Positions 9,671 to 20,939 of a stretch of DNA of 64,000 bases are shown here, piece by piece; the stretch's first letter is position 1, and every line of letters starts with the position of its first letter. This stretch comes from Chondrus crispus. Taxonomy: Eukaryota; Rhodophyta; Florideophyceae; Gigartinales; Gigartinaceae. Where the stretch lies: contig NW_005178610.1 in NCBI RefSeq assembly GCF_000350225.1, positions 248,001-312,000 on the forward strand, given 5' to 3'. Below the pieces are notes generated by a model. It was not told where the DNA came from and did not search any database. It worked only from the letters and a program-made list of their open reading frames with translations. The position numbers and the translations under genes are program-made.

Positions 9671-12120
9671 GAACAAGCTGCTGCCAGAGACGCGGCCACA
9701 TACCCAAGACACCCCCGCTCCTTGTGCGTATTCAACCCCCTCACGTGTCTTGCCTCAAGAGATAAATCCCCGCGGGGCGGCTGCTACAAAAGTGAATGCC
9801 GAAGAAAAACACATCCTCGTCACCTATTCTTTCTAGTAAGTATTCTTGGCTGTGTCGCACCAGTCCTCACTCAGCCGCGCCTTGACCATCTGTATCTTTC
9901 ATTCCACTTTGGTATTGCTTTCGACCTAGCTGCATTCGGTCCCCGTTAATGTCTTTATGACATCTGCTTCTCTTCCAGCAAGACATACGACAGAAAATCG
10001 CACGTTGGACACGAGCCACGACGTTGCATCGCCCATTTCCTTCCCCCCCCCCACCGCCGCCTCCCGATGGACTGCGCTGGGATGATTCCAGTATTGAAAG
10101 GACAACCCCCGATGATTCTCGAAGTATCATCGATTGTGCGCCACACCACGGTACGCTTTCAGCAGTGGAAATCCCCGGTTGCAATCCGGGGATGCAATCC
10201 GTGGTTTCCATGCTGGGAAAGCACACCGGGGACCACTTCTAAAATTCAGTCTCCATTGCCACGCCTCGATCCTCGCCCGTGCCACGTCCGTTATAGGCTC
10301 GCTTCTTCCCAACAGCCACGTGTGTATGAAAGCTTACGGTGCAAAGCTGTCCAGTACCACGCCACAGAAGGCTCTTACATGTATCCACTGCAATGATCCT
10401 GTTTATCTCTACTCTCGCGATGCGGCAGCATAGCGGTACCAGGGCTGAGTACAGGCTGCAGATTAATGATGCCCGGATCAACACCGCGGCATTCTTCCGA
10501 AACCCTTGAGAGGGTTGGTGGTTGCAATGTGCAATGAGTCATGGGATCGTTGGTTGACGTCCCCACCCCGAAAAGCTACTATGGCGTCGGAACTGTCAAT
10601 GAAGGAGATATCGATGGTCTACTGTCGAGAAGATGGGCATGCTCCACTGGACAACCGTGATCGTAGCTCCTCGTAAAAAAAATTTCTCTTCTTCCGCCTT
10701 TTCTCCATAACATCTGTTCGATGCCACATTTTGCCCTTTGATTCAGTTGCAAGATACGAAGGCACAATCATCGCTGCATATTCCGCCATGTGCTGGCCAA
10801 TGCGAAAGTTTTTTGCCTTGCGGATTGAATCCAATGCAGCATGCCTCACGAACGCTGAACCAAACTACCCGTTAAATTTTGTGCATCGCCATAGTCAGCA
10901 TGTGATTTTCTTGAGAGCGCTCCCCTTGTGATGCATGACGAATGAGAAAATCTTTCCATCGCAACCCGACGTCGCCCTGCCAATCTTTGTAGTCAGATCC
11001 AGAAAGCTCTTTCCCAGATCCCCCGTTCACATCTCAAACGAGAGGTCTGCCACTCCAATTCAACAGTGGCGACGACAAAGACACACTCAGTATCCGGAAT
11101 CTGATTTCGGCCTACTTTGAGTAGTACATACATACTGTGGACGTAGCGAAACAGACGGAAAGAATCGCGCCATCGCTTTTTGATAGCTAATGCAGCTTAT
11201 GCGTCGCACACGGCGTGGTGAAGGGGTGCGCAGAGACTGCTGTGGGTGCGCAGCAGGGGAGGAAGAAAAGAAGGATACAGACAAAGAAGAATTAGAAGAT
11301 GTCATCAACTCGGGAAAATCGCGAAATCCATCGCGAACAAAAGATAGAGGCAATCCAAAAGCTCACAGCCCAGAGTCATCCGACATCGGTAACGCTGTCG
11401 CGCGGGAGCGAAGCATCGACGGTGCGATGAAGGCGGGAGCAGTTTTGAGAAGAGTGCAGGCGGTTCACTTCTCACACGCACGCTCACTCACTCACGCGGC
11501 GTGGCGCGTATGCCCGATTATTCGTCGGGGAAGAGGTGATCCTGGTGCAGACGATTGCGAGCGGGGAACAGAACAGATAGTAAGTAGCAGCATGTTGCGG
11601 AGATGGGGAGGGGGTTGAACTGGAAGGGAAAGGGACGGTGGGGAGAAAAGATGGAAGAAGGGACGACGGTGATGATGTGTGATGACAGGACGGGGACGGG
11701 CGGCGGCGGCGGCGGTGGTACTGTAGACCCAAAAAAATAAAAAAAACAGAAATTGAAGATTGAAACGGAAATCGGACCACACCGTACCGGCTTGTTTTCG
11801 ACCTTTTCGCAATGGTGTAAACTGCGCATCAAACGTTGCTTCCAGTTGATCTTACAGTAGAAATTCGAAAATTTCGTAACGCCGTCAGAAACTATGACAA
11901 AACAACATCTGCGCACTTTACAGAAGAAAAGCTTACTCTAAGCCACACCGTCTTACGTGGCTTTTCGCTCAGTCAGTCAACTTGCTGCTTACAGAGCCCC
12001 CCCAGGAATCGAACTCGGACATGCTGACACTCAGAGACTGACTCGGACAACTGGGACACTGGGACCGAAAAAATGCTGTTTTGGTTGGATCTGAAAATTT
12101 ACATTTCTCGGTGGGTATTT
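9671..12120. other. no supportable gene
   Basis: Open frames of up to 142 codons (11,190-11,618 plus) are present but none carries a motif. A GGC-repeat stretch lies near 11,699-11,716. A tRNA T-arm-like piece (gaatcgaactcggac, minus sense) occurs near 12,006-12,020 but cannot be folded into a tRNA. Confidence 0.5.
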
Positions 12121-12830
12121 AATATACACGATTAGCCAACCTAATCCACCTAAACCACCTAAACCCAATCTCAACCTAAACCACTTAAACCACTTAAACC
12201 ACCTAAACCACCTAAACCCACTGTCAACCTAAACCTGCTAATCCACTTACACGTGCTACACTTGCTAAACCTGCTAAACCCAATCCCAACCTCAACCCCT
12301 AAACCACCTACACCCAATCCCAACCTAAACCTGCTAAACCACCTAAACCTGCTACACCTGCAAAACCACCTAAACCTAATCTCAACCTAAACCTGCTAAC
12401 CTTCCTAAACCTGGTACACATGCTAAATCACATAAACCGTTAAACCTCGTACATCGTTAAACCGGTCAACCTCGTAAACCATTCCACCACCTAAACCCGG
12501 TAATCCACCTAAACCACCTAAACCACCTAAACCACCTACACCACCTAAACCACCTAACCCCTCTAATCTTCCTAATCCACCTAACCCTCAATATCCACAA
12601 TACCCTCCTAACACACCTACCTTCCTAACCACAATACCCTCCTAACTCACCTACCTTCCTAACCCCCTAAATTCCTAATATATAATATATACGCCCTACT
12701 CCCCTAATTGCCTAAATCCCCTAATCCCCCTCTGTTCGGACATGGGAATTGATGGTCCCTACATCCTTATATCAATATGCGTAAACCTGTGATTCCGCCT
12801 AATTCCCCTAATTCCCTAAACGGACAGGGA
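12121..12830 (+). repeat. degenerate telomere-like CCTAAACCA repeat block
   Basis: About 600 bp are dominated by 9-bp units of the type ACCTAAACC/CCTAAACCA, with variants such as cctaatcca, cctgctaaa and cctaacccc. The purest run is near 12,497-12,560. The unit resembles plant-type telomere sequence (CCCTAAA) with an inserted A/C. Degeneracy and an internal position argue for an interstitial or decayed telomere-like array, or a minisatellite. The region decays to the right into cctaattcc-type units (about 12,660-12,820). Confidence 0.75.
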
Positions 12831-13326
12831 TAGTCGTAAGAGGGCGGGCGCGTTGGAGGAGGGGCAACAGGAGTACGGAAGGGGAGCGGTGTGGTTCCAG
12901 AGAACGTGCGGATGAGATTGTCTCATACAGTATGTGGTCATTCAGGGCGGGGGAAGGAGTGGAACGGACAGAGTAAGTGAGATCAGTAGTGAACCAATAG
13001 ACGCGCGTTACGAGGAGCGCCAGCCAGTAGATGCGCGTCGGGATTCAGGGGCGTGAATAGGGGAACCGCGAATGATATCGTGACAGCGACGAACGGGATC
13101 AATGACGCGACATGACAGCGAGGATGACGTCCATCCGGCCAACGGTTGCGGTCGGATGCATGTCGGGAATTTTCGACGTCCATCCGGTATGATAAAATAA
13201 TCAAATTTGGCCCTGTGCGCATTGAAATTTTTCCAGATTTTTTTCTAGCCAATGCGCACTCCGTCAGACCGAAGTAAATTTGCGCTTAATTTCAGTCCAC
13301 CTGAACGCGCGTCTGTTCGGACATGG
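12730..13326 (+). repeat. 16-bp direct repeats bracketing ~565 bp
   Basis: The sequence tctgttcggacatggg occurs near 12,730 and again near 13,311. After both copies the sequence returns to cctaat/ccctaattcc-type units. This suggests that a segment was inserted into, or duplicated within, the decayed CCTAA block. The inner sequence (12,830-13,310) shows no convincing gene. Confidence 0.6.
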
Positions 13327-13439
13327 GTATAGGAAATATCCCTTACTCTATATTATAAAATGAAATATCCCCTAATCCCTAATTCCACTCTACATTTGAC
13401 ACGCAGTCTCCCAACTGGCCGGTGATAGTTGTACGAATT

Positions 13440-13530
13440 CTGTAGCCAATGGATGGGTGTCCCAAGAGGGAATGGCCAATGGATGGGTGTCTCCAGAGGG
13501 AATGGCCAATGGATGGGTGTCTTAGATGGA
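13440..13530 (+). repeat. 30-bp tandem repeat, three copies
   Basis: The unit is ggccaatggatgggtgtc plus an agagggaat tail. Two full copies are followed by a third that diverges after gggtgtct. The plus frame reads through as a repeated peptide (QWMGVSRGNG), but the surrounding ORF is only 62 codons, so coding is doubtful. Confidence 0.9.
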
Positions 13531-14468
13531 AAGCAGCAGTCAAAAGAGAGAGTACAGTTTAAGGCGAGAAAAAGGGCATTCAAACCTGAAAGGCAGGAAG
13601 AGTGGGATTCAAATTAGCCAACAGATGAGTGCCATGTCAAGAATAATCATAACGAGGGCTGCGACACGGATGAAACCAGCGATGAAACCTTCCATCCGAC
13701 CAATAGGCCTTCCGTCCGAGATTCGGGACTTCCATCCGCCGCGGAGCGTGGGGAGTGTTTTGGCCCGTGCTTTGATATAATTTTTGCAGATATTTTATGG
13801 AGCCAGTAGGCCTTCCATCCCAGGAATCTTCAATAGCGATGCCAATTTCGACGCCTAAACTCCCATCCGTCCAACCCATAGGTATAGGGGCTTGGGATGA
13901 AGTGGTGTGGTGTTGTGTGCTGTAGTCGTTTAACGTACACTGTCATTTTGCCTTCGCTTCTCACAGATTGCTCGAATTTGTGGACAACACAGGAAGGTCA
14001 GATTTATGATAAATTTAATAAAAGCAATGATGTTGCTATTTTTGGGGCCAAAAAATGCTGGATTTTTGCCAGCAATGAACGGTGGCCCGTGGGTCATTGG
14101 TTCGCGGGCAGCCATATTTTGCCAGCTTTTTGGCCGTTCCCATTCAGCACGGGGATGAGGGGCGTTTCTGGTTCCGGCCAGTGACTGGACCAGAATTTTT
14201 GCTGGAGTACCATAGTTGTAACGGAAATGTTTTTTTGATACCTCGATGTAGCAAAGTGATGTGCTATTCTGCTGCCTACTAAACCAGCGCTTGCCCGTGA
14301 TGTCCTTAACCTTCACGTGCTCGTACCAGAATAAGCTCATCCCTAACCCGCGCTAGTACCAGAGGCGTTCATCGACCTTTTCACGTTTTCTCAACTGATT
14401 GAGTCCTCTCGCCATCATTTTTCCTTTGCTTCCCGACTTTGCGCATCCTGTGTTCCTACTGAGGCTCA
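13531..14468. other. no supportable gene; scattered ccttccatccg motifs
   Basis: Short motifs of the type (gg)ccttccatccg/ccgtccgag recur at about 13,687, 13,709, 13,729 and 13,809, and cccatccgtcc at 13,861. They also occur at 13,128 (cgtccatccggcc) and 13,179. This looks like debris of one repeat. No gene is seen before the ATG at 14,469. Confidence 0.45.
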
Positions 14469-16778
14469 ATGACCCCGCGAAAAAGGTCTGGGAAGAAGGC
14501 AGGGCGTGCTCATTCGCGTTCTGCAGCCATGAAACCCGCTGCTTCAGGCAATCAGCGAGGCCGCTTGTCTCAGCAGAAGGGACCCCTGACATCTCGGAAG
14601 TCTAACAGCCAAGCGCCTGGGGCTCAGGTCCCCGCGGAACGCCGGTCATCTCCTCGTGTTGCGGCCGAAGCTACTCCCGCAGCGGCTGGGCAGGAATCCC
14701 GGCGGGTTTCAAGCAATACAGTCAGGACACCCCAAGGCAGTCCGCCATCTCACACGTGCTCGCTTCCCGTTCGAAGTCAGGGAAGTGGTCCGTCTGATGC
14801 AGCACCTTCGCGTGCGGGCAAGCGCAAGCGCGCCATCGCTTCGTCTCCGGGTGAAGACTTTTCCCTTTTGTTCGGGGATGGAGATCATGGCGAGGAAGAT
14901 GCACACACAGAACGCAAACGGACGAACCGTCAGTTGCTCGAGCTCCATGGACGCGAGCCAGAGGAGTTCGTCGACGAGAGTGTGCAGGCTAGTGCAGCAG
15001 AGATGGACGGGGTCGCCGAAACTCAAGATGTGGAAGACGTCGTCGTTCCCACGCGTCGTGAGTGCATGGCAGGTTCCTTGCCGAGTCAGCCCCGGGGCCC
15101 CCATTTGGCTCGAGCACTTGGGGAAGACTCTAACCACGGAGTACCTCGAGTCATGCGGGAACTGCATGCTCGTTTGGAGAAGCAGCTCGCCATTGAAAAA
15201 AAGGAAATTCTGGGTGCAATCAAGGCTGTATCTTCTCGTGTCTCAACCTTAGAGCGGACGTTATCACGCTGCCAGGACGCCGTCAACATTGTTCTTCTGA
15301 ATTCCGCCCTGCCGAAGACAGGAAAAGCAGCCGAGAAGGCCTCTTTAAACGACCTCCTTAGGCCTATGGAGGACATCTTCGCAGGGAAATTCATGTGCAT
15401 TATCTTCACAAGAGCGTTGATAAATTGCACCATGAGAGTTCTTCCTCAGAGAAAGGAAGCGAGTGAATCCTTAGAGGGTGTGAGTCGTGACACACAATTT
15501 TCCAAGCTTCAATTGGACGTCAATAGTTCCGAAGTGTTGGGGTTCGGACTTTTACTTGTCGAGGTCCTTTTGTGGAAAAGGGACCCAAGCGAGGAGAAAA
15601 CCGAGGAGCTGCTGGGTACGAAGCAAGCTCGTCAGTATCTGGTCCTGCGAAAGGCTTGGGGAAAGAGCTTGATTGCAAATGCAATGAACAATCCGAGTAT
15701 TGGGACGAAGTCACTCGAAATGGTACATCCGAACATCCGCGGGAAGCTTAAGACCGCTGAGAAACCTTTTTGGCTGAGGCCGGGCTACATAACAATGATC
15801 ACAGTCGAGTCTTTCTTCAACGAAGAATTTGCTTCAACGGCCATCAAGAAGGCCCGGCGTGTGGCTCGGCGTCGAAGCGATAAGATGGGGGAAGATGAGC
15901 CAATTGCATTCATCAAGGACGAAGACATTAGGGTTGAGATCGTTCGCCGCGTTTTCAAGATAGGTAATCAGTTTCTGAACAAGTCCAGGGAGCTTGGGCG
16001 GAAATCCTTCTTTCAAAACTTCTCATATGTTTTCCAAAGTCAAGTGGGAGTCTCATTCCAGTATGAGAATCCACCCCGCCCGCACATGAACCTCCAAGAT
16101 ATCCCAGACGGAACCTGTCGTACTGCTATGAAGTCGGTCGCTGAGGTGAACCCCCTGAATTTGATAGCATGGAAGAAGCTGATTTCTGAAAGCGATCCCT
16201 TCATATTTATCACTACGTATGACGTTGAGACGAAAGACAAGGATAGAAGGAAGGAGACTCGAAAAATTGTTATCCGACTCAATGCCATGCACGTCGCCTT
16301 GAAGTTCTTGGTGGCTTTTACCAGGTGTGGCAGTGATGAAGACCTCTATTCAATATCCAAGGAATCCTTTCGTGTGATTTACATGACTGCTGTCCTGTTT
16401 CGGGAGATCATGCTGATGAAGGTGATCGAGGCGAGGGGTGCATTTTCTCGAAACGAGCAGATATTGCATGAAGTGGATGGCCAGGATCACCACAATGGAT
16501 CATGGCGGTCGCGACTGAGATCGCTCTACTCAGATCTTTTGACTGAAGGACAGGGAGAAAAGCGGGGTGAGCTTCCACAGCAACTGTCCAGTATTTTGAA
16601 GGAGAAGCTAGTGATGTCCGTAGATATGTACAACTCCGTGCACGATCCCCCGGTCCGTTCAGGTTCACATCACGAGGATAATGATGATCTGAGCGTGGTG
16701 GATGGTGAGGATGAAATCCAGGCGGATCAAGTCGAAGACGATGAGGATGTGGTCATGGTCCACGACTTCGATTTATAA
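14469..16778 (+). CDS. unrecognised 769-aa protein with coiled coil
   Basis: The frame begins at an ATG and is intact for 769 codons without an intron. Residues 1-125 are basic and Ser/Pro/Ala-rich with a likely nuclear localisation signal (GKRKRA near 117). Residues 125-200 are acidic. Residues about 228-272 (ELHARLEKQLAIEKKEILGA onward) should form a coiled coil. Residues 290-690 look globular and mostly helical. The last 50 residues are strongly acidic (GEDEIQADQVEDDEDVV). I recognise no catalytic motif. A nuclear, DNA- or chromatin-associated role is inference from the basic/acidic layout. It converges on the next gene with 93 bp between stops, and both are unfamiliar and surrounded by repeats, so the pair may belong to a mobile element. 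Confidence 0.7.
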   Translation: MTPRKRSGKKAGRAHSRSAAMKPAASGNQRGRLSQQKGPLTSRKSNSQAPGAQVPAERRSSPRVAAEATPAAAGQESRRVSSNTVRTPQGSPPSHTCSLPVRSQGSGPSDAAPSRAGKRKRAIASSPGEDFSLLFGDGDHGEEDAHTERKRTNRQLLELHGREPEEFVDESVQASAAEMDGVAETQDVEDVVVPTRRECMAGSLPSQPRGPHLARALGEDSNHGVPRVMRELHARLEKQLAIEKKEILGAIKAVSSRVSTLERTLSRCQDAVNIVLLNSALPKTGKAAEKASLNDLLRPMEDIFAGKFMCIIFTRALINCTMRVLPQRKEASESLEGVSRDTQFSKLQLDVNSSEVLGFGLLLVEVLLWKRDPSEEKTEELLGTKQARQYLVLRKAWGKSLIANAMNNPSIGTKSLEMVHPNIRGKLKTAEKPFWLRPGYITMITVESFFNEEFASTAIKKARRVARRRSDKMGEDEPIAFIKDEDIRVEIVRRVFKIGNQFLNKSRELGRKSFFQNFSYVFQSQVGVSFQYENPPRPHMNLQDIPDGTCRTAMKSVAEVNPLNLIAWKKLISESDPFIFITTYDVETKDKDRRKETRKIVIRLNAMHVALKFLVAFTRCGSDEDLYSISKESFRVIYMTAVLFREIMLMKVIEARGAFSRNEQILHEVDGQDHHNGSWRSRLRSLYSDLLTEGQGEKRGELPQQLSSILKEKLVMSVDMYNSVHDPPVRSGSHHEDNDDLSVVDGEDEIQADQVEDDEDVVMVHDFDL

Positions 16779-16871
16779 GGGGTCGTATTTGATGTGATAG
16801 TGAAACTTCTTAGTTCACCAAAGTGAAAAATGAGTAAAGCGGGAGACTGCTGTAGCATGAATGAATTGAGT

Positions 16872-18239
16872 TTACTTAAAGAGGCCCAGAACTTTGGCAA
16901 CAGTGATGAATTGCTTCACATGGGCAGACCCTTTGATAGAGATGAATGGGACATGCACTTCAAGTACTCCTAGTACGTCGCTGCGATTTACATCAGCAAA
17001 TATAGACTGACAAGGATTGGATTGAAGATTCCATCGCAGGTAGAACGACTCCTTCCGGTCCGATGGTCCGCTGACCACTTTTTCAGCACTCATTACCTTG
17101 GAAATGCGTTCTTGGAAGTTAAGCTCTGATATTCTTATGTCTTCCAGTGGATAGGAGTAGGTCTGCTCTATGGAATCCCAAGTGCAATCCCGACGAAATA
17201 CAACGTGCCGTTGTTCATCCTCGTCATCCCTTATAACAGCAAGAGAATCTCCAATTGTCATATAGCACGGGTCAGAAAGAGATTCGGTGTTGGGACCGGC
17301 CATACAGCCTATCACTCTGGCAGATACATAATTGTCGGTACCTTTTTCCAGCCTTTTTGCGATGATCACGTCTCTGACAACTTGCGGTGATGCTGGTCCG
17401 AGTGCTTCTGACAAGTCTAGGAAGCTCCTAAAGTATATACTCGTCTCCTTCACAACTGATTTCCGGCACATATAATCTTCCGGAAGAATAGAAACCTTTG
17501 TTCGTAGCTGAGCTTTGACTCTTTCGGATATAGAATCAAACTGGAGCAATGTGCAGTCTGCTCGCGCCTTAAATGAGTCTTGTACAAACCACTTCGTTCC
17601 ACGGGTTATTTCAACTGGGGTAGGACGTGTCGGTGTCTTGAGTAACCAATGCTCTAGACGCAACGAAATAAACTTAAGAGGAATATTGGAGCCTGCATCA
17701 GAAATGAGGAGCGGATTCTGAGTCCATAGTGCAGTCGTAATCGAGGATTGCTGTCCTTTCACCACTTCCTCAAGATACTGAAGGCGTCTGGAAAGAGCAT
17801 TTAGCTCACGAGTATCTTTGATTGTATTCTGGTCAAGTGAGACAGTCGTCGTGTGGTTAACCTTCTTGCATTTTTCTACCATGGCACTACCTGGAGCATA
17901 GTCCATATCATCTGCATCCATCGATGCGCTTGCCACGTCTGAGCTTGCGCTGTTATCCAATCGCACGGATGTATCTTTGAGTCTCCAGCTAAACTTTTGT
18001 CCATCTTGTACAAACTCGTTTCCCTCCTTGAAAGTAACCTTGCTTTTACATGCCCTGAATCCAAACGCTGCCTTGTATTGAATGGTCCCTTTGAGCACCT
18101 CTCGACGATCATCATGAAGGTAGTTGAGACTAATGACTGTTGCTGGGAACCATGCCTTGCTTTCTTCTTCATTCTCCAAGGTATAGTAGACCTCTATATC
18201 ACTCCCGAATTGGAGGCCATTGAAAAGATCTGATACCAT
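16872..18239 (-). CDS. unrecognised 455-aa protein with Tudor-like N-terminus
   Basis: The first ATG of the frame is at 18,239; two non-ATG codons precede it. Residues about 13-70 (SDIEVYY...ESKAWFPATVISL...GTIQYKAAFG) resemble a Tudor/Agenet-type beta barrel: an aromatic/acidic strand, a WFPA turn and an 'I-Y' strand. Such folds bind methylated Lys or Arg, but I cannot place the aromatic cage with confidence. Residues about 150-175 may form a short coiled coil (LNALSRRLQYLEEVVKGQ). The rest is globular and unrecognised. A TATA-like box lies at 18,311-18,319. The gene is convergent with the 769-aa gene. A chromatin-reader role is only inference. Confidence 0.65.
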   Translation of the reverse strand: MVSDLFNGLQFGSDIEVYYTLENEEESKAWFPATVISLNYLHDDRREVLKGTIQYKAAFGFRACKSKVTFKEGNEFVQDGQKFSWRLKDTSVRLDNSASSDVASASMDADDMDYAPGSAMVEKCKKVNHTTTVSLDQNTIKDTRELNALSRRLQYLEEVVKGQQSSITTALWTQNPLLISDAGSNIPLKFISLRLEHWLLKTPTRPTPVEITRGTKWFVQDSFKARADCTLLQFDSISERVKAQLRTKVSILPEDYMCRKSVVKETSIYFRSFLDLSEALGPASPQVVRDVIIAKRLEKGTDNYVSARVIGCMAGPNTESLSDPCYMTIGDSLAVIRDDEDEQRHVVFRRDCTWDSIEQTYSYPLEDIRISELNFQERISKVMSAEKVVSGPSDRKESFYLRWNLQSNPCQSIFADVNRSDVLGVLEVHVPFISIKGSAHVKQFITVAKVLGLFK

Positions 18240-18310
18240 TATCAACTGGTGGATGGTATCGTCCTCTGTTAATTTCCCTTGGAAAGTGATACTTGAGAAA
18301 TTTGTTTGAA

Positions 18311-18319
18311 ATATATACC
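18311..18319 (-). promoter_or_regulatory. TATA-like box of the 455-aa gene
   Basis: On the minus strand the sequence reads ggtatatat about 72 nt before the ATG at 18,239. Position and spacing match the TATA-like box in front of the recombinase gene at 3.3 kb. Confidence 0.4.
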
Positions 18320-19534
18320 GAAGACTAAAGAGTTGGGGGTAACCATTGGAACGTAGTCAGTATATAGACATATGTGTTTTTTGTGAAATCGATATTTTTG
18401 TAACGGTCACATTTAAAGATGCACGGCTCTGTGCAGCATCTAAATACCATGGGACTTAGACGTGCAAGTGAACAGCTGGGTATGGGCTCCAAAGGTACCG
18501 ACATCATCCAGTCCGGATTGCTTTGAAAGTCAGTCATGTGTCATTGAATTACTGTTCTTTTAATCATAGTTGCTTTAGATTTAATTGTGCAATGAAGATA
18601 GAAGTGTCACTACAGAGTGATGATGATACTGTTCTCGCTATTGAAAGTATGAAATACCCAGTACCTACTCTTGGATGTCGTCCTCATCAGTGCCCTTCCT
18701 CTGTGAATCACTGTCACCACTAGAATCACTTGAGCGGTAATCAGAAGAAGAGTTCGGGACCGTTTAGAATTAGGCCTCAAGCCAGATTTTACACACGGTA
18801 ACGTACGGACCCTACGTGTCCGTACCGGTCTTTATATCAAGGAGGGAGAAAACTCACCCTCAGAATGGGTGACCGTGGAATAAGGCCAGGCACGGTGTGT
18901 ACAAGTGGTGCTAGTGAACCCTACAGACGCCGAAAAAAGAAACGAATATCAAATCATTGCATTAGTCATATGAAACTGCAGTACGTAAACGAACTTTATT
19001 GCGTTTGAGGACTACAAGTGAACACGAATATTCGTCAGAATCCTCCCGCCTGGTGAACGCGCTCGAGCAACACAAGCTTGCGATATACATTATAATGCCC
19101 TAGAATCCCGTCCTAAGGATGCGGGGCGCAGAGGCACCGTTGTTGTAATGATGGTAATTCCGGTCCAGATGGAAAATGGCGTTAGCTGAACTTCATGCCA
19201 CAGCGCGTTGCGCATGCCTTTTCATTTTTCGGGCTGAGGTTGGAAAGGGTGGGGATATTGAGAAAGCAATGAGTCGGCTGCCTGGAGCCTGCGATTACCT
19301 TGGTTTAAAAATAGCCCGAAGATTGCGTACGCTTAATGATGGCACCTCCGCATATGCACGTTCTGGGGAAGGCCGGGGTTGGGTTTCGGCTCGGCGTTCT
19401 CGACGGCCGCTGGTTTCTAAAAGGGAGAAAATGTCCGAATACTTCCTGCGTCGCGCGACACAGTCCTTGCTGTATAAATTTGCATCGGATTTAAAGGCAA
19501 TGTTTACGTATTTGAACCGGATGCGTCCTGATAT
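18320..19534. other. no confident gene
   Basis: The longest frame (19,176-19,547 plus, 123 codons) runs into the palindromic repeat array and has no motif. An imperfect inverted repeat around cgtacggac...gtccgtac lies near 18,803-18,829. Nothing else is seen. Confidence 0.45.
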
Positions 19535-20265
19535 CAGTGGCAACTGATCACGGGCCGGCGAAGAATGCCGTCCGACATAGTCATTGCTGTAAAAATTTGC
19601 AATATTTGGGGTGCAAATTTTGAGATTTGGGAGCTGTGATCAGTCGCCACTGATCGCAGGCCGGCGAGGGGTGCCGTCCGTCACCGTCCTTGATGTAAAA
19701 TTTGCAAAATTTGGATGGTATTGAATTGTGATTATACTTTGGTGGGAAATGATACCTAGTGTCGTACGGCACCCCTCTCAGGCATGTGATCAGCGGCGGC
19801 TGATCACACGACGCCAACGGAGAGTTAGAACTAATTAAAATACGTAAATAATGCATTTGCACAGGATACAGAAAGTACAGCAGGAACACGTATACGTTTG
19901 TTCAAAAATGATGCAAATATGCAGCAGGGTCATGAAGACAACTGTGTTTCGAGAAGTACGCAATTTTTTTACAGCAATGACGGTGTCGTACGACACCCTT
20001 GCCGGCCTGTGATCAGTGGCCACTGATCACAAAGATCCTGCAAAATTTGCCACCAAATTTCGCAAATTTTATACAGCAATGACGATGTCGTACGACACCC
20101 CCTGCCGGCCTGTGATCAGTGGCCACTGATCACAGCTCCCCACTGATCACAGGTCCTAACTCTCAAAATTTGCATCAATATTTTGCAATTTTATACAGCA
20201 ATGACGGTGTAGTGCGACACCCCCTGCTGGCCTGTGATCAGTGGCCACTGATCACAGGACGCAAC
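19535..20265. repeat. GATCA-palindrome repeat array, two opposite halves
   Basis: The unit is about 100-120 bp. It contains a TGATCAGTGGCCACTGATCA palindrome (perfect at 20,010-20,029 and 20,113-20,132), then gccggc, a GTCGTACGAC palindrome, cagcaatgacg and AT-rich caaaatttgca(aat). Units at 19,535-19,800 read in reverse; units at 19,970-20,265 read forward. The array is therefore itself a large inverted repeat around about 19,805-19,960. The same unit occurs in forward orientation at 27,640-27,865. Confidence 0.85.
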
Positions 20266-20454
20266 TCACTTCACAACCACCTTTTTCAACGTCCACCTCT
20301 CATAGACAAACAAGTATTTATAAGTGGCGACAATTCGTGTCCGCCTCAGTCACTGAAAAAGCGTCGCTTTCGTACGACAACAACGCACCTTCACGAATAC
20401 TGCAGAGAAAATGGGACTACAATATAGAGTATAGGGAAAGAAACCCCAAAAATC

Positions 20455-20720
20455 TTTTTAAAGACACTTGTTTACATAAACAGATAGAGGGAAGAGGAGA
20501 TGCAGCCAGAGAGGCGGAGAGGGAGGGATAGAGAGAGAGAGGGATACAAGGAAGAGAGATGGACACAAATATAGAGAGATGGACACACACATAGATAGAT
20601 GGTCACCATAAAGAATTGGATAAACATATAGAGAGATGGGTATAAACATAGAGAGAGACAGAGACAGACAGAGAGATACAGAGGGAGAGACAGAGCGGTT
20701 TATCCAACCATTTGTGCAAT
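20455..20720 (+). repeat. GA/GATA-rich simple repeat
   Basis: Low-complexity sequence is built from gagaga and (a)tagagagatgg-type units, with a looser ~20-bp period (gagagatggacacaaatata). It is non-coding. Confidence 0.8.
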
Positions 20721-20939
20721 CGGTGGTATGCACTCCATTTATTGTCCAGCTAGGCATTATGGAATTCTAAAGGAGGTGATGGTTACTTAGTCAATATCGT
20801 GCCACCGTTAATTTTCTCAAACAATTAGACCAATGGCAGTAGGATGACTAATTCTACTTTAGTGGTCCTTGTCTACTTTACGAGCGGTCCTGGGCGAGTA
20901 AGGTGATTCCTTACCGGCTCACGTGCACCTTGTCAATAA

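Noticed and set aside
11995..12030. tRNA-like T-arm (minus sense gttcgattcct)
   Set aside because: The flanking bases do not pair as a T stem and no anticodon or acceptor stem can be drawn; at most a tRNA-derived fragment.
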